Positions 1-10,196 are shown, counted from the stretch's first letter. The stretch is DNA of 37,409 nt from Burkholderiaceae bacterium (GCA_947448695.1 CANFOL010000005.1:32001-69409); one strand, 5' to 3'. Program-made: numbers and translations. Notes: generated by a model from the sequence alone, not told the origin.

Positions 1-9
1 AATTCATCT

Positions 10-690
10 TCATGAAGGCTTTAAAAACCTCCCTAGCAGAAAGGTTTCTGCAGAGCGATTTCGTGAGGCAAGGGGCTTTCTTGGGGCTACAACTTTAAAT
101 ACTTTTTTAAAAGATTCGACAATTTGACTGTAACCACTCCCATGAAAACATTTAATCAATAAAGCGCCATCCTCTTTCAAATGCATTTTCGAGAACTCTA
201 GAGCAATTTCTGCCAAATGCCCCATCCGAGCAGCATCAGCAACTGCCACCCCGGATAAGTTGGGTGCCATATCCGATAAAACCAAATCAACCTTTTGTGA
301 GCCAAGCTCACCCTCTTGAAAAATGACTTTTTCTAATAAATGTAGGACTTCATCTTCCCTAAAATCTCCTTGCAGAAAAGTTACGTCAGCAATTTCCTCC
401 ATCGGCAATAGATCAATAGCAACAATTTTTCCGTCCGGTTTGCCTGATTCAACTTTAGAGTTGTTTTTACCCAGCTCCACTAGGCGATTTCTGGCATATT
501 GACTCCAACTTCCAGGCGCACTTCCTAAATCCACGATTGTCATACCAGATTTGATTAAGTGATCTTGATCATCAATCTCTTTTAATTTATATGCTGCGCG
601 AGCTCGATAACCTTCTCTTTGAGCCATTTTTACATAAGGATCATTGAGATGGTCTTGCAGCCAATCTTTGTTAAATTTATTTTTAGCCAC
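10..690 (-). CDS. rlmE: 23S rRNA 2'-O-methyltransferase RlmE (FtsJ/RrmJ)
   Basis: Uses SAM to methylate the 2'-OH of U2552 in the 23S rRNA A-loop, a late step in 50S subunit maturation. The SAM loop DLGSAPG is at residues 54-60. The catalytic K-D-K-E tetrad known for this family can be placed at K35, D140, K180 and E215. The length of 226 residues is slightly above the 209 of E. coli, partly through a loop near residues 72-87. The start is a GTG with only a distant purine-rich stretch upstream. It is divergent from yhbY across 53 bases. In relatives ftsH follows rlmE; here that would lie beyond the window edge, so this is inference. The assignment is secure; the exact start is less so. Confidence 0.96.
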   Translation of the reverse strand: MAKNKFNKDWLQDHLNDPYVKMAQREGYRARAAYKLKEIDDQDHLIKSGMTIVDLGSAPGSWSQYARNRLVELGKNNSKVESGKPDGKIVAIDLLPMEEIADVTFLQGDFREDEVLHLLEKVIFQEGELGSQKVDLVLSDMAPNLSGVAVADAARMGHLAEIALEFSKMHLKEDGALLIKCFHGSGYSQIVESFKKVFKVVAPRKPLASRNRSAETFLLGRFLKPS

Positions 691-743
691 GATAGGTTTA
701 AAAAACTCTTTCTGTTAAGGGTTAACTCAGCGATAATACTGGA
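691..743. promoter_or_regulatory. Divergent rlmE/yhbY promoter region
   Basis: These 53 bases must carry the start signals for both divergent genes unless promoters lie inside the coding regions. On the plus strand GATAAT at 732-737 looks like a -10 element, placing the predicted transcript start at or next to the yhbY ATG at 744. On the minus strand the overlapping TATTAT could be the -10 for rlmE. Neither has a good -35. The two -10 candidates share bases, so the polymerase sites may compete. Read by eye only. Confidence 0.3.
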
Positions 744-1238
744 ATGACTATTTTAGAACTTGATTCAACCACGCGCGCAGATTTGCGCTCAAAAGCACAT
801 AATATTTCGCCAACCGTCATGATCGGCGCAGATGGCCTAACTCCAGGCGTATTAAAAGAAGCCGAACTTGCTCTCACTTCCCATGATCTCATCAAGATTA
901 GAGTTCTCGGTGACGATAGACAAGCAAGAGTAGAAATCTATGAAACAATTTGTAATAAACTTCATGCCGCTAAAGTTCAACATATCGGCAAGCTTTTGGT
1001 TATATACCGTCCTAACCTTACTAAAAATGCTTCTAGTCCCGCGCGAAAATCCACTCGTAACGAAGATGGTTTTGGAAGCCCAAGAACCGTAATGGTGAAA
1101 AAGTTTACTCGCAATCCTCAAAAACGGCCTAAAGCCATAGCCACGAAAGTCTTAGGGAATGAACGCGTAGCTGCAGGTGGCCAAATTAAGCGAGTGAAAC
1201 CCAGACAAAAGAGTGTCAAGAAAAGAAATCTTTCTTAG
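744..1238 (+). CDS. yhbY: CRS1/YhbY-type RNA-binding ribosome assembly protein
   Basis: A small CRM-domain protein expected to bind pre-50S particles during ribosome assembly. Residues 1-92 match the YhbY fold, with the GxxG loop of the family at residues 28-31 (GADG). The remaining 70 residues form a lysine/arginine-rich tail with no recognisable fold, longer than in E. coli YhbY (97 residues) and plausibly an extra RNA-contacting extension. No Shine-Dalgarno sequence is visible before the ATG, and a -10-like GATAAT ends six bases upstream, so a leaderless message is possible. It is paired with rlmE as in many proteobacteria. The 3' end lies two bases from the convergent DUF4149 gene. Confidence 0.92.
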   Translation: MTILELDSTTRADLRSKAHNISPTVMIGADGLTPGVLKEAELALTSHDLIKIRVLGDDRQARVEIYETICNKLHAAKVQHIGKLLVIYRPNLTKNASSPARKSTRNEDGFGSPRTVMVKKFTRNPQKRPKAIATKVLGNERVAAGGQIKRVKPRQKSVKKRNLS

Positions 1239-1240
1239 CC

Positions 1241-1735
1241 TTATTTCTCATTCGGTTGCAGTAAAGAAGCTAACCAAAAAACTCCGCCACACACAATAAC
1301 TTCAATTGTAAATAAAATACTGGAAATCTGATGAAGTGAGGCAAAAGCTTTAGCCTGAGGTGATTGCATTACAGGTGCGCCTTCATTCAGTGCAAGTTCT
1401 CTTAAGTCATTCATCATCGGCTGAACAATAAACGTACCAATCATGGTTAATACGATGCTAACCAATAATAACCAACGCGTCCATTTATATTGATTTAAAT
1501 CCCGTTTCACTAAAAGATTGGCATAAATCAATAAAAAAACACTCAATAACAAACTAAAAAGACTCGTATTTTTAAATATTTCTCCGGCAATCATCCCTGC
1601 AACTTGCTTATCTGCCAAGACAAAAAATAAGCTCGGGGTAACTAGAAAACCGACGGTAATTAAGCCTCCAAATAAGAGACCAGAAATCATTAAAAAAACA
1701 CGTTGTGCTAAAAAGGGGTTGGAACCTTTTTGCAT
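1241..1735 (-). CDS. DUF4149 family integral membrane protein
   Basis: A 164-residue inner-membrane protein of unknown function with four hydrophobic segments near residues 14-40, 57-76, 87-107 and 137-159. It resembles the DUF4149 (TMEM205-like) family, which in Burkholderiales commonly lies between greA and yhbY, as here. It begins 3 nt after the greA stop, so it is probably translated from the car-greA message. The stop is separated by two bases from the convergent yhbY stop, leaving no room for a dedicated terminator. No catalytic motif is visible and I assign no biochemical role. Confidence 0.85.
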   Translation of the reverse strand: MQKGSNPFLAQRVFLMISGLLFGGLITVGFLVTPSLFFVLADKQVAGMIAGEIFKNTSLFSLLLSVFLLIYANLLVKRDLNQYKWTRWLLLVSIVLTMIGTFIVQPMMNDLRELALNEGAPVMQSPQAKAFASLHQISSILFTIEVIVCGGVFWLASLLQPNEK

Positions 1736-1738
1736 GCT

Positions 1739-2215
1739 TTAAATATATTTCACAGACAGAATTTCTACTTCTCTATCTCCACCAGGAGTAGTTACACGGA
1801 CAACCTCTCCAGCCTCTTTACGAATCAAGGCCCTAGCAATTGGGGAACTGATTGAAATTTTATTAGCTTCCAAATCCGCCTCATCATCACCAACGATTTG
1901 ATAGGTCATCTTTGAACCGTCTTCTAAGTTCTCTAATTCAACCGTAGCGCCAAAAACAACTTTACCATCAGCATCAATCAGCGCAGGATCAATAATTTGC
2001 GCGCCAGCTAACTTACTTTCTACCTCTTTAATTCGGCCCTCAATAAACGCTTGCTTTTCTTTCGCTGCATCATATTCAGCATTCTCTGACAAGTCACCTT
2101 GGGCACGTGCCTCAGAAATTGCGTTAATCACAGCGGGTCTTTCTACAGACTTCAAACGGTGTAACTCTTCTTTTAGGCGCTCAGAACCATTTCTAGTAAT
2201 TGGAATCGTACTCAT
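1739..2215 (-). CDS. greA: Transcription elongation factor GreA
   Basis: Binds the secondary channel of RNA polymerase and stimulates cleavage of backtracked transcripts. At 158 residues it has the normal length for the family. The N-terminal coiled coil covers about residues 10-75, with the signature GDLSENAEY at 40-48 carrying the acidic tip residues D41 and E44. The C-terminal FKBP-like domain holds the conserved ISSPIARAL segment. It starts 24 nt after carB, with no obvious Shine-Dalgarno sequence. Its place downstream of carAB is the usual one in proteobacteria and suggests shared transcription. Confidence 0.97.
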   Translation of the reverse strand: MSTIPITRNGSERLKEELHRLKSVERPAVINAISEARAQGDLSENAEYDAAKEKQAFIEGRIKEVESKLAGAQIIDPALIDADGKVVFGATVELENLEDGSKMTYQIVGDDEADLEANKISISSPIARALIRKEAGEVVRVTTPGGDREVEILSVKYI

Positions 2216-2239
2216 AAAATCGACTTTATAAAAATTAAA

Positions 2240-5200
2240 TTATTGTAAGGACTGATGCAGGCTTTGTAAGTCATAAACCTCAAGTTCATTGATGGCTCGC
2301 AAACCCTCAACTGCTGCTAGTGCGGCGCTAATTGTAGTGTAATAAGTCACCTTATTTGATTGTGAGGTGGTACGTATAGATCGAGAGTCTGCAATCTCTC
2401 CTCTATTTTCATCAACTGTTGTAAAGACTAATGTGATTTCGCCATTTTTGATAAGGTCAACGATATCTGGACGGCCCTCTTTTACTTTATTAACCAATCG
2501 AACTGGAATACCAGCTGCTTCAATTGCCTTAGCTGTTCCTCGCGTTGCAACTAAAGGATAACCCATGCCATGCAACATTTTAGCGACTTCAACAGCTCGT
2601 GATTTATCACTGTTTTTAACCGATAGTAAAACCGTGCCACTACTTGGAAGTAAGGTACTTGCAGCTAACTGAGATTTAAATAGCGCCTCACCAAATGTCA
2701 TCCCCACTCCCATAACCTCACCAGTAGAGCGCATTTCAGGCCCTAATATAGGATCAACACCTGGGAATTTATTAAATGGGAAAACTGCCTCTTTGACTGA
2801 GAAATAACTAGGCTTCACTTCTTCGCCAATGCCCTGCTCATCTAAAGATTGACCAGCCATACATCTCGCAGCAATCTTAGCTAACTGTAAACCAGTTGCT
2901 TTTGAGACAAAAGGTACAGTTCTTGATGCGCGAGGATTAACTTCAAGGACATAAACAATATCTTTACCATCAATTTGCTGGATGGCAAACTGGACATTCA
3001 TTAAACCAACCACTTGTAAACCCTTAGCCATGGCTTGCGTTTGACGCCTTAATTCTTCTATAGTCTCTTGAGACAATGTGTAAGGTGGAAGTGAGCAGGC
3101 CGAATCTCCAGAGTGAACTCCTGCTTGCTCCACGTGCTCCATCACCCCACCAATAAAAACTCGGTTACCATCGCTGATGCAATCCACATCACATTCGATC
3201 GCATCATCTAAAAAACGATCTAAAAGGACTGGAGAATCATGTGAAACCTTGACAGCTTCACGCATATAGCGCTCAAGATCGGTTCCATCGTTCACGATTT
3301 CCATTGCACGACCGCCTAAAACATAGGATGGACGAACAACTAGCGGGTAGCCTATTTCTAAAGCCAAATTTAAGGCCTCTTGTTCAGTTCTTGCTGTTCT
3401 ATTAGGAGGCTGTCTTAAGTTGAGCTCATGTAAAAGTTTTTGGAAACGCTCTCTATCTTCTGCAGCATCAATCATATCTGGAGAGGTCCCAATGATCGGC
3501 ACGCCATTTGCTTCAAGATCAAGCGCTAATTTGAGCGGAGTTTGACCACCGTATTGAACAATCACCCCGAATGGTTGCTCCAAGGCAACGATTTCTAAAA
3601 CATCTTCTAAAGTTAAAGACTCAAAATATAAACGATCGGATGTATCATAATCGGTTGAGACGGTTTCCGGATTACAGTTCACCATAATCGTTTCATAACC
3701 ATCTTCACGCATCGCTAAAGCAGCGTGGACACAACAATAGTCAAACTCAATCCCCTGACCAATACGATTTGGACCGCCACCTAAAACCATGATTTTTTTT
3801 CTAGATGAAGGATTCGCTTCACACACTCCATGAACATTCTCATAAGTGGAGTACATATAAGCTGTATTAGTTGAGAACTCGGCGGCACAGGTATCTACAC
3901 GTTTATAAACAGGGCGAATACCAAATTCGTGTCGACGAATTCTTACTAAACTCTGATCAGACTTCATCAGCTTGGCTAATCGACGATCTGAAAAACCCTT
4001 TTGCTTAACAGATCGCAACTCTTCAGGGTTAAGGGTTTCAAGCTGCCGGGTAGAAATGAGCTGCTCTAACTCAATAATTTCTTGAATCTGAATCAAAAAC
4101 CATGGATCAATGGAAGTATGTTCATGCACTTCCTCTAAACTCATCCCCGCTCTAAAAGCATCTCCAACAAACCAAATACGTTCAGGTCCTGGCGATTTAA
4201 TTTCGAGAATGATTTCATCGACATCATTTGTTTTTTCGTCTAAACCATCAACTCCGACCTCTAAACCTCTCAATGCCTTTTGTAATGACTCTTGAAAAGT
4301 TCTCCCAATTGCCATTACTTCACCAACAGACTTCATTTGCGTCGTTAAATGCCGGTCAGCTTCTGGAAACTTTTCAAATGCAAATCTTGGAACTTTTGTC
4401 ACCACATAATCAATGGATGGCTCAAAAGACGCAGGTGTCGCCCCACCCGTAATTTCATTTTGGAGCTCATCTAATGTGAATCCAACTGCTAATTTTGCGG
4501 CAATTTTTGCAATCGGAAAACCTGTTGCTTTTGAAGCCAAAGCAGATGATCTTGAAACTCGAGGATTCATTTCAATTACAATCATCCGCCCATCTTTCGG
4601 ATTAATCGCAAATTGAACATTAGAGCCACCTGTATCAACACCGATCTCACGTAATACGGCAATCGATGCATTTCGCATGATTTGATATTCACGATCTGTC
4701 AACGTTTGTGCCGGAGCTACGGTAATTGAGTCTCCGGTATGAACTCCCATTGGATCAAAGTTTTCAATCGAGCAAACAATAATACAGTTGTCGTTTTTAT
4801 CTCTAACAACTTCCATTTCATACTCTTTCCAACCAAGCAATGATTCTTCAATCAATAACTCATGGGTTGGGGATAAATCTAAACCTCGTTTACAGATTTC
4901 TTCAAACTCTTGACGGTTATATGCAATGCCGCCACCAGATCCACCCATCGTAAACGATGGCCGAATGATGACGGGGTAACCATTACCCCCAATCAATTTA
5001 GCAATGTTTTGTTGAACCTGCTGAGCAGCTTCCCAAGAATGAGCGACATCCGACTTAGCAGAGCCTAAGCCAATCTTCGTCATTGCTTCTTTAAATTTTT
5101 GGCGATCTTCAGCTTTATCAATCGCTTGTGGGGATGCTCCAATTAACTCACAGTTATATTTTTCCAATATGCCATTACGGAATAAATCCAAAGCGCAATT

Positions 5201-5488
5201 AAGCGCAGTTTGACCACCCATGGTTGGCAAAATTGCATCTGGCTGCTCTTTTTCAATGATTCTTTCAAGAACTTCCCAGGTAATTGGTTCAATATAAGTA
5301 ACATCCGCCATTTCAGGATCAGTCATGATCGTTGCAGGGTTACTATTTACTAAAATAACTTTATATCCTTCATCTCTCAATGCCTTACAAGCCTGAGCAC
5401 CAGAATAATCAAACTCACAGGCTTGTCCAATCACGATGGGACCAGCACCAATAATTAATATACTTTCTATATCGCTACGCTTTGGCAT
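2240..5488 (-). CDS. carB: Carbamoyl-phosphate synthase large subunit
   Basis: Makes carbamoyl phosphate from bicarbonate, two ATP and ammonia tunnelled from CarA, feeding pyrimidine and arginine synthesis. At 1082 residues it is full length (E. coli CarB is about 1073). The two homologous ATP-grasp halves are visible: the first begins with the [10 protein letters not shown] motif near residue 13, the second with [15 protein letters not shown] near residue 570. Each half has a PSFTMGG or PSYVLGG loop and an [10 protein letters not shown] or EVNPRASRT metal-binding motif. The C-terminal MGS-like allosteric domain follows residue 940. It lies 8 nt behind carA in the same operon. No defects seen. 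Confidence 0.98.
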   Translation of the reverse strand: MPKRSDIESILIIGAGPIVIGQACEFDYSGAQACKALRDEGYKVILVNSNPATIMTDPEMADVTYIEPITWEVLERIIEKEQPDAILPTMGGQTALNCALDLFRNGILEKYNCELIGASPQAIDKAEDRQKFKEAMTKIGLGSAKSDVAHSWEAAQQVQQNIAKLIGGNGYPVIIRPSFTMGGSGGGIAYNRQEFEEICKRGLDLSPTHELLIEESLLGWKEYEMEVVRDKNDNCIIVCSIENFDPMGVHTGDSITVAPAQTLTDREYQIMRNASIAVLREIGVDTGGSNVQFAINPKDGRMIVIEMNPRVSRSSALASKATGFPIAKIAAKLAVGFTLDELQNEITGGATPASFEPSIDYVVTKVPRFAFEKFPEADRHLTTQMKSVGEVMAIGRTFQESLQKALRGLEVGVDGLDEKTNDVDEIILEIKSPGPERIWFVGDAFRAGMSLEEVHEHTSIDPWFLIQIQEIIELEQLISTRQLETLNPEELRSVKQKGFSDRRLAKLMKSDQSLVRIRRHEFGIRPVYKRVDTCAAEFSTNTAYMYSTYENVHGVCEANPSSRKKIMVLGGGPNRIGQGIEFDYCCVHAALAMREDGYETIMVNCNPETVSTDYDTSDRLYFESLTLEDVLEIVALEQPFGVIVQYGGQTPLKLALDLEANGVPIIGTSPDMIDAAEDRERFQKLLHELNLRQPPNRTARTEQEALNLALEIGYPLVVRPSYVLGGRAMEIVNDGTDLERYMREAVKVSHDSPVLLDRFLDDAIECDVDCISDGNRVFIGGVMEHVEQAGVHSGDSACSLPPYTLSQETIEELRRQTQAMAKGLQVVGLMNVQFAIQQIDGKDIVYVLEVNPRASRTVPFVSKATGLQLAKIAARCMAGQSLDEQGIGEEVKPSYFSVKEAVFPFNKFPGVDPILGPEMRSTGEVMGVGMTFGEALFKSQLAASTLLPSSGTVLLSVKNSDKSRAVEVAKMLHGMGYPLVATRGTAKAIEAAGIPVRLVNKVKEGRPDIVDLIKNGEITLVFTTVDENRGEIADSRSIRTTSQSNKVTYYTTISAALAAVEGLRAINELEVYDLQSLHQSLQ

Positions 5489-5496
5489 CTAAACTC

Positions 5497-6693
5497 TCAC
5501 ATCAACTCTATAAAGCGATCAAATAAATATCCGACATCTTGCGGGCCTGGGGAAGCTTCAGGGTGCCCTTGAAAACAAAATGCTGGACGATCTAGCCATG
5601 CCATCCCTTGAAGGGACCCATCAAACAGGGATACATGCGTTGGTTCTACATTATTTGGCAAAGTTGCAGAATCTACAGCAAAACCGTGATTTTGAGAGGT
5701 AATAACCACTTTGCCCGTTTTTAAGTCTTTAACGGGATGATTTGCACCATGATGTCCAAACTTCATCTTCAAGGTACTCGCGCCAGCAGCTAGTCCCATA
5801 ATTTGATGGCCTAAACAAATTCCAAAAAGTGGGATTTTTTTATCTAAAAATACTTTAGTAGCAGCAATTGCATAATCACAAGGCTGCGGATCACCAGGGC
5901 CATTGGATAAGAAAATGCCATCAGGATTCATCGCCAAAACTTCTTCTGCCGAGGTTTGAGCTGGCACCACGGTTACTCGACAAGCTCTTTGAGCAAGCAT
6001 CCTTAATATGTTTTTCTTCACTCCAAAGTCGTAGGCAACTACATGCTTTAACGGCGCTACTTGATTAAAGCCCGTTTTTTCATCTGGACCTGATAAATGC
6101 CACTCCCCTTCTAACCACTCATAAGGAGCTTTAGTAGACACTACTTTAGCCAAATCCAAGCCTGTCATTCCAGGAAAACTACTTAATTTTTCTTTTGCCA
6201 AGTCAATGAGTGATTCAATCGATTGACCTATTTGACCAGTTGCAATGGCACCGCTTTGAGCACCATGCTCACGTAAATGCGTAGTAAGGTGCCTTGTATC
6301 TATATCAGAAATTCCAACGATATTTTGTTCTACCAAAAAATCTTGAAGAGATTTTTGACTTCTAAAATTTGAAGGGATTGGGGATAAGTTACGAATAATG
6401 ACCCCAGACGCATATATTTTATTGGACTCGCTATCTTCATGATTGATCCCAACATTACCAATGTGCGGATAAGTCAAGGTAATCATTTGTTGGGCATAAC
6501 TTGGATCAGTAAAAATTTCTTGATAACCAGTCATAGAGGTATTAAATACAACCTCCCCTGAACTTACACCCAGAATACCAATTGATTTTCCAATAAATTG
6601 CGTTCCATCAGCCAATAGAAGCACCGCTGGTGGTCGTTGTGAAGTTAAAGTAGTAAGTTTATTTTTCGATAGTGGCAGCAAATCATTCTCCAT
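5497..6693 (-). CDS. carA: Carbamoyl-phosphate synthase small subunit (glutaminase)
   Basis: Class I glutamine amidotransferase that hydrolyses glutamine and channels ammonia to CarB. The catalytic cysteine is C293 in GICLGHQ, with H377 and E379 in GHPEASPGP completing the triad. The N-terminal CPSase small-chain domain covers about residues 20-155. At 398 residues it is slightly longer than E. coli CarA because of about 20 extra residues before the [10 protein letters not shown] start of the family core. The ATG at 6693 has only a weak AGGG upstream, so an internal TTG at codon 5 cannot be excluded. It is the first gene of the carA-carB-greA-DUF4149 operon. Confidence 0.97.
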   Translation of the reverse strand: MENDLLPLSKNKLTTLTSQRPPAVLLLADGTQFIGKSIGILGVSSGEVVFNTSMTGYQEIFTDPSYAQQMITLTYPHIGNVGINHEDSESNKIYASGVIIRNLSPIPSNFRSQKSLQDFLVEQNIVGISDIDTRHLTTHLREHGAQSGAIATGQIGQSIESLIDLAKEKLSSFPGMTGLDLAKVVSTKAPYEWLEGEWHLSGPDEKTGFNQVAPLKHVVAYDFGVKKNILRMLAQRACRVTVVPAQTSAEEVLAMNPDGIFLSNGPGDPQPCDYAIAATKVFLDKKIPLFGICLGHQIMGLAAGASTLKMKFGHHGANHPVKDLKTGKVVITSQNHGFAVDSATLPNNVEPTHVSLFDGSLQGMAWLDRPAFCFQGHPEASPGPQDVGYLFDRFIELM

Positions 6694-6799
6694 TACCCTG
6701 CTGCCCCGAGATCTACTTCACCCAAAGACGTATCCCGGAGGTGAGTTTGAAGGGAGGAAATTGATCTAAGCGCTAGGGATATGTAGGAAGTTACAAAAC
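6694..6799 (-). other. carA 5' leader, possibly structured
   Basis: About 105 nt separate the predicted transcript start near 6799 from the carA ATG. Two structures can be drawn in the minus-strand RNA. One is a long-range pairing of UAUCCC (complement of 6776-6781) with GGGAUA (complement of 6731-6736). The other is a local hairpin in which CACC pairs with GGUG just upstream of the start. No leader ORF with an ATG is present. The length and folding potential suggest post-initiation control, but I recognise no named element. This is inference from pairing by eye. Confidence 0.3.
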
Positions 6800-6805
6800 A
6801 TTTTT

Positions 6806-6835
6806 ATTATACCAAGCAAAAAAAAATTCCCTCAA
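6806..6835 (-). promoter_or_regulatory. Sigma-70-type promoter of the carA operon
   Basis: On the minus strand TTGAGG (complement of 6830-6835) and a perfect TATAAT (complement of 6806-6811) are separated by 18 bases. The -10 is preceded by TGG, giving an extended -10. This is the best-looking promoter in the window. It predicts transcription starting near 6799 and reading into carA. Confidence 0.7.
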
Positions 6836-6848
6836 AATGCATTGGAAT
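6818..6848 (-). terminator. Weak intrinsic terminator after prpE
   Basis: Reading the minus strand after the prpE stop, ATTCC (complement of 6844-6848) can pair with GGAAT (complement of 6826-6830) around a 13-base loop. Nine Ts follow directly (complement of 6818-6826). A 5-bp stem is short for a strong terminator, but the T run is convincing. The loop and right arm contain the carA -35 element, so the two signals share bases. Confidence 0.45.
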
Positions 6849-6857
6849 AAAGTATTT

Positions 6858-8735
6858 TTAAGTCTTAGAGATCACGTCTTGTATTTGATTTAATACATTT
6901 TTATCTTCCATCGTACTAATGTCGCCTGGATCACGATGTTCCGCAATCGCTTGCAACGCCCTGCGAACAATTTTTCCAGAACGGGTTTTAGGTAAAGCTT
7001 CGACAATGTAGATGCGCGCCGGTCTTGCCACTGGTCCTAATTGTTGATCAACTACATGCATTAATTCTTTTTCAAAGTTTTCTAAATGTTGATTATTTTT
7101 TGGTATTGCAAATGCAATGGCAACTTGGCCTTTTAATTCATCAGCAATACCAACTACAGCCACCTCAGCAACATTAGAATGGCTAGAGATACTTTCTTCA
7201 ATTTCTCGCGTTCCTAAGCGATGACCAGCAGTATTAATAACATCATCGGTTCTACCTAAAATATAGAAATATTCATCCTCATCTTTAATACCCCAGTCAA
7301 AGGTTGAATATACAAGACGTCCTGAAAAAGTTTGCCAATAAGTACTTACAAAACGCTGATCATCACCCCAAACAGTTTGCATACATCCGGGCGGTAATGG
7401 TCCCTCAATTGCTAATAGGCCTTTGGCATTTGCGGGTAATTCTTCGCCAGAAACATCATCTAATAATTTCATGTTGTAACCAAAAACTGGCACTCCAGGA
7501 GATCCAAATTTATTCGGCATATCTTCAATACCGCGCTGTAGGGACAAAATCGGCCATCCAGTTTCTGTTTGCCAATAATTATCAATAATTGGTTTTTGGA
7601 TTGCGCCTGAAATCCATTGAGCTGTTGGCTCATCCAGTGGCTCACCGGCTAGAAAAAATGACTCTAAGGAAGTTAAATCATGATTTTTTATAAATTGTGG
7701 GTCTTGTTTTTTTAATACCCGAATTGCCGTAGGTGATGAAAACATGGTAGATACTCGATATTTCTCGACCAAACTCCACCAAATTCCTGGATTTGGCTTG
7801 AGTGGCGTGCCTTCAAACATTATGGTTGTCATCCCATGAATGAGTGGGCCATAAATGATGTATCCATGACCAACAACCCATCCAATGTCAGAAGTACAAA
7901 ACATCGTTTGCCCAGGTTTGACACAAAAAATGTATTCCATACTCGTAGCAAGTGCGACAGCATACCCACCCGTATCTCTTTGCACGCCTTTTGGTTTTCC
8001 AGTGGTCCCCGAGGTATAAAGAATGTATGAAGGATCGGTAGAATTTAACCACTCACAAGGAACCAAATCATTCATATGCTTTTGACGTTCAATGGCATAG
8101 TCTAAGTCTCGACCGGGAACTGAAGTAAATTCACATAAGTCCCTTGAAACAATTAATACATGCTTAGGTTTGTGCGTGGAAATCTCAATTGCCTCATCCA
8201 GCAATGGCTTATAAGGCACAACCTTGCCGGCTCTCATGCCTGCCTCAGCAGTAATAACGAATGTGGGTTGCGCATCCTCAATTCTTGCAGCTAGGCTATG
8301 GGAAGCAAATCCACCAAATACAACAGAATGTATCGCCCCCAAACGCAGAACAGCTAGCATGGCAAAGCAAGCTTGCGCTACCATGGGCATATAAATCAAA
8401 ACACGGTCGCCCTTACCAACCCCATAAGATTTTAAAATGGCGGCCATTCGATTGACTTCTAAATAAAGTTCTTGGTAACTGTAAGTTTGTTCGGTATTGG
8501 TTTCTACTGATACGGCGATCAATGCTGCTTGCTCAGAGCGTTCTTTTAAATGTCGGTCTAATGCGTTATAGCAAATACTGGTTTTGCCACCTACAAACCA
8601 CTTTGCAAAAGGTGGTGAAGAATAATCTAGAACTTCAGAAAAAGGCTTTTCCCAATGAATTCTTTTGGCTTGCTCAGCCCAAAATATTTCAGGTTTTTGG
8701 ATTGACTGTTGATGTGCTTGAAGATAATTTCCCAT
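6858..8735 (-). CDS. prpE: Propionyl-CoA synthetase (AMP-forming)
   Basis: Activates propionate to propionyl-CoA through a propionyl-AMP intermediate, the entry step of the methylcitrate cycle. The ANL-family P-loop YTSGTTGKPKG is present near residue 240, followed by QRDTGGYAVAL, typical of PrpE. The adenylation lysine is K588 in PKTRSGK. At 625 residues it fits PrpE (E. coli 628) better than acetyl-CoA synthetase (about 650). The start ATG has AGGGG upstream at good spacing. It lies 15 nt behind mltD on the same strand, so it is probably cotranscribed with gloB-mltD despite having no clear functional link. No prpBCD genes are in the window. Confidence 0.92.
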   Translation of the reverse strand: MGNYLQAHQQSIQKPEIFWAEQAKRIHWEKPFSEVLDYSSPPFAKWFVGGKTSICYNALDRHLKERSEQAALIAVSVETNTEQTYSYQELYLEVNRMAAILKSYGVGKGDRVLIYMPMVAQACFAMLAVLRLGAIHSVVFGGFASHSLAARIEDAQPTFVITAEAGMRAGKVVPYKPLLDEAIEISTHKPKHVLIVSRDLCEFTSVPGRDLDYAIERQKHMNDLVPCEWLNSTDPSYILYTSGTTGKPKGVQRDTGGYAVALATSMEYIFCVKPGQTMFCTSDIGWVVGHGYIIYGPLIHGMTTIMFEGTPLKPNPGIWWSLVEKYRVSTMFSSPTAIRVLKKQDPQFIKNHDLTSLESFFLAGEPLDEPTAQWISGAIQKPIIDNYWQTETGWPILSLQRGIEDMPNKFGSPGVPVFGYNMKLLDDVSGEELPANAKGLLAIEGPLPPGCMQTVWGDDQRFVSTYWQTFSGRLVYSTFDWGIKDEDEYFYILGRTDDVINTAGHRLGTREIEESISSHSNVAEVAVVGIADELKGQVAIAFAIPKNNQHLENFEKELMHVVDQQLGPVARPARIYIVEALPKTRSGKIVRRALQAIAEHRDPGDISTMEDKNVLNQIQDVISKT

Positions 8736-8750
8736 TGAACAACCCCTAGC

Positions 8751-10196
8751 TTATTTACTATTCGATTTTTTTGTCGTCGATGATTTTTTTTGAGCTTGAC
8801 TACTAGCTCCACTTTTTGATGCGGATGATTTTGATGATTTACTTGAGGATTTACTTCTTACATCTTTTGAAGAAGATGACTTCGACTGATTGAGTGCGTT
8901 AACTACCTTGGCATTACTTGGGTCCTTAGAGTTATAGTTTGCGAGATTGCTAGGAACTGCCACGCATCTCTTGCCACGACACTTCATCACTACCGGAACC
9001 GGCACAAATTCACGCTCTAGACTTAAATTTAGATTTTGGGCTAACTCAATAGGAACGTTATCTTTATGATCCTCGTGCCGGGGAATGATGACGGTTGATC
9101 CAGAGCGAATTTTCATCCCCTTGGGAATTTTATTTACTTCCCGTATTTGATCAGCATCGGTATTTAATCGACTTGCTAAATTATCAACAGTATCTGTTCT
9201 ATCTAACCTCACTACAGTCCAACTAGTTAAAGGTGCTTTGTTAGTGCTTAAATTCTGCTTAAATAATTCTGATTTACCATATGGTAGCAAAATCTCTTGA
9301 TTAAACCCAGATAGAATGACTGGTCCGTAATACGATGGATTGAGAGCTAAAAACTGTTCTCGAGTAATTTCTGATAATTGAATTACCTTATCAACGTCAA
9401 TGTCTTGCGTCACAGGGACAGAAACAAAATAAGGATGATTGGCTACCGTCGGTAGCTTAAACCCATATTTAGCCGGTTCATCAATGATTCTTTTATATGC
9501 CAACAGCTTCGGTACGTAATTTTTGGTTTCGTTTGGCATCGTCAAACTAAAGTAATCCGTTTGTAAATTTGCCGATTTATTTTTGGCAAGAGATCGTCCA
9601 AGCGCCCCTTCTCCCCAGTTATAAGCCGCAAGAGCCAAGTGCCAATCGCCGAACATGTTGTAAAGCTTTTGAAGATAATCCAAAGCCGCCCTAGTAGACT
9701 TCACAATATCGCCACGCTCATCTCGAAAAGTATTCTGATCCAATTTAAAATACTTACCTGTTGATGGCATAAATTGCCACATTCCAGCAGCCTTAACAGG
9801 TGATAGGGCTTTGGGGTTAAAGGCGCTCTCCACAAATGGCAATAAGGCTAACTCACTGGGCATATCTCTAGATTCAACTTCTTCAATAATGTAATATAAG
9901 TAAGAAGAAGATCTTTCTAATAAGCGATTCACATAAACAGGATTAGCCTTCAACTGACGCACGTGACGATCGATAATATCTAAATTGGGGTCTTGTAAAT
10001 CAAAGCCTAAACGAATTCTTTCCCATAAGTCATCTTCAACTTTGGCTTCCTTTATAGGAGTAACAACCATCTCAGATTTTTGTGGCGGCTCATTCGTCCA
10101 GGTGGTAGAGTTGGTGTTAGTGTTGGTATTCGAGTTGGTTGCACACCCTGATATGACAAGGGTAAATAACATCGCAATACAAATAATTCGTATCAT
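8751..10196 (-). CDS. mltD: Membrane-bound lytic murein transglycosylase D, lipoprotein
   Basis: Cleaves peptidoglycan glycan strands to 1,6-anhydro-muropeptides from the periplasmic face of the envelope. The lipobox VISGC gives a lipidated C18 after a short signal peptide. An Asn/Thr-rich linker (residues 20-35) leads to an SLT domain with catalytic E123 in LLPFVESAF and the GMWQFMPST motif at 138-146. One LysM domain is visible at about 325-372. The tail from about 437 to 481 is almost entirely Ser, Lys and Ala and looks disordered. The ATG directly abuts the gloB stop, so translation is probably coupled. The gene pair gloB-mltD is common in proteobacteria. Confidence 0.93.
   Translation of the reverse strand: MIRIICIAMLFTLVISGCATNSNTNTNTNSTTWTNEPPQKSEMVVTPIKEAKVEDDLWERIRLGFDLQDPNLDIIDRHVRQLKANPVYVNRLLERSSSYLYYIIEEVESRDMPSELALLPFVESAFNPKALSPVKAAGMWQFMPSTGKYFKLDQNTFRDERGDIVKSTRAALDYLQKLYNMFGDWHLALAAYNWGEGALGRSLAKNKSANLQTDYFSLTMPNETKNYVPKLLAYKRIIDEPAKYGFKLPTVANHPYFVSVPVTQDIDVDKVIQLSEITREQFLALNPSYYGPVILSGFNQEILLPYGKSELFKQNLSTNKAPLTSWTVVRLDRTDTVDNLASRLNTDADQIREVNKIPKGMKIRSGSTVIIPRHEDHKDNVPIELAQNLNLSLEREFVPVPVVMKCRGKRCVAVPSNLANYNSKDPSNAKVVNALNQSKSSSSKDVRSKSSSKSSKSSASKSGASSQAQKKSSTTKKSNSK

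Noticed and set aside
6694..6800. Leader peptide for attenuation of carA
   Set aside because: No ATG precedes carA in the leader, and GTG or TTG starts close within a few codons; classical translational attenuation is not supported.
6858..8735. Acetyl-CoA synthetase (acs) instead of prpE
   Set aside because: Length of 625 and the QRDTGGYAVAL context after the P-loop fit propionyl-CoA synthetase better.
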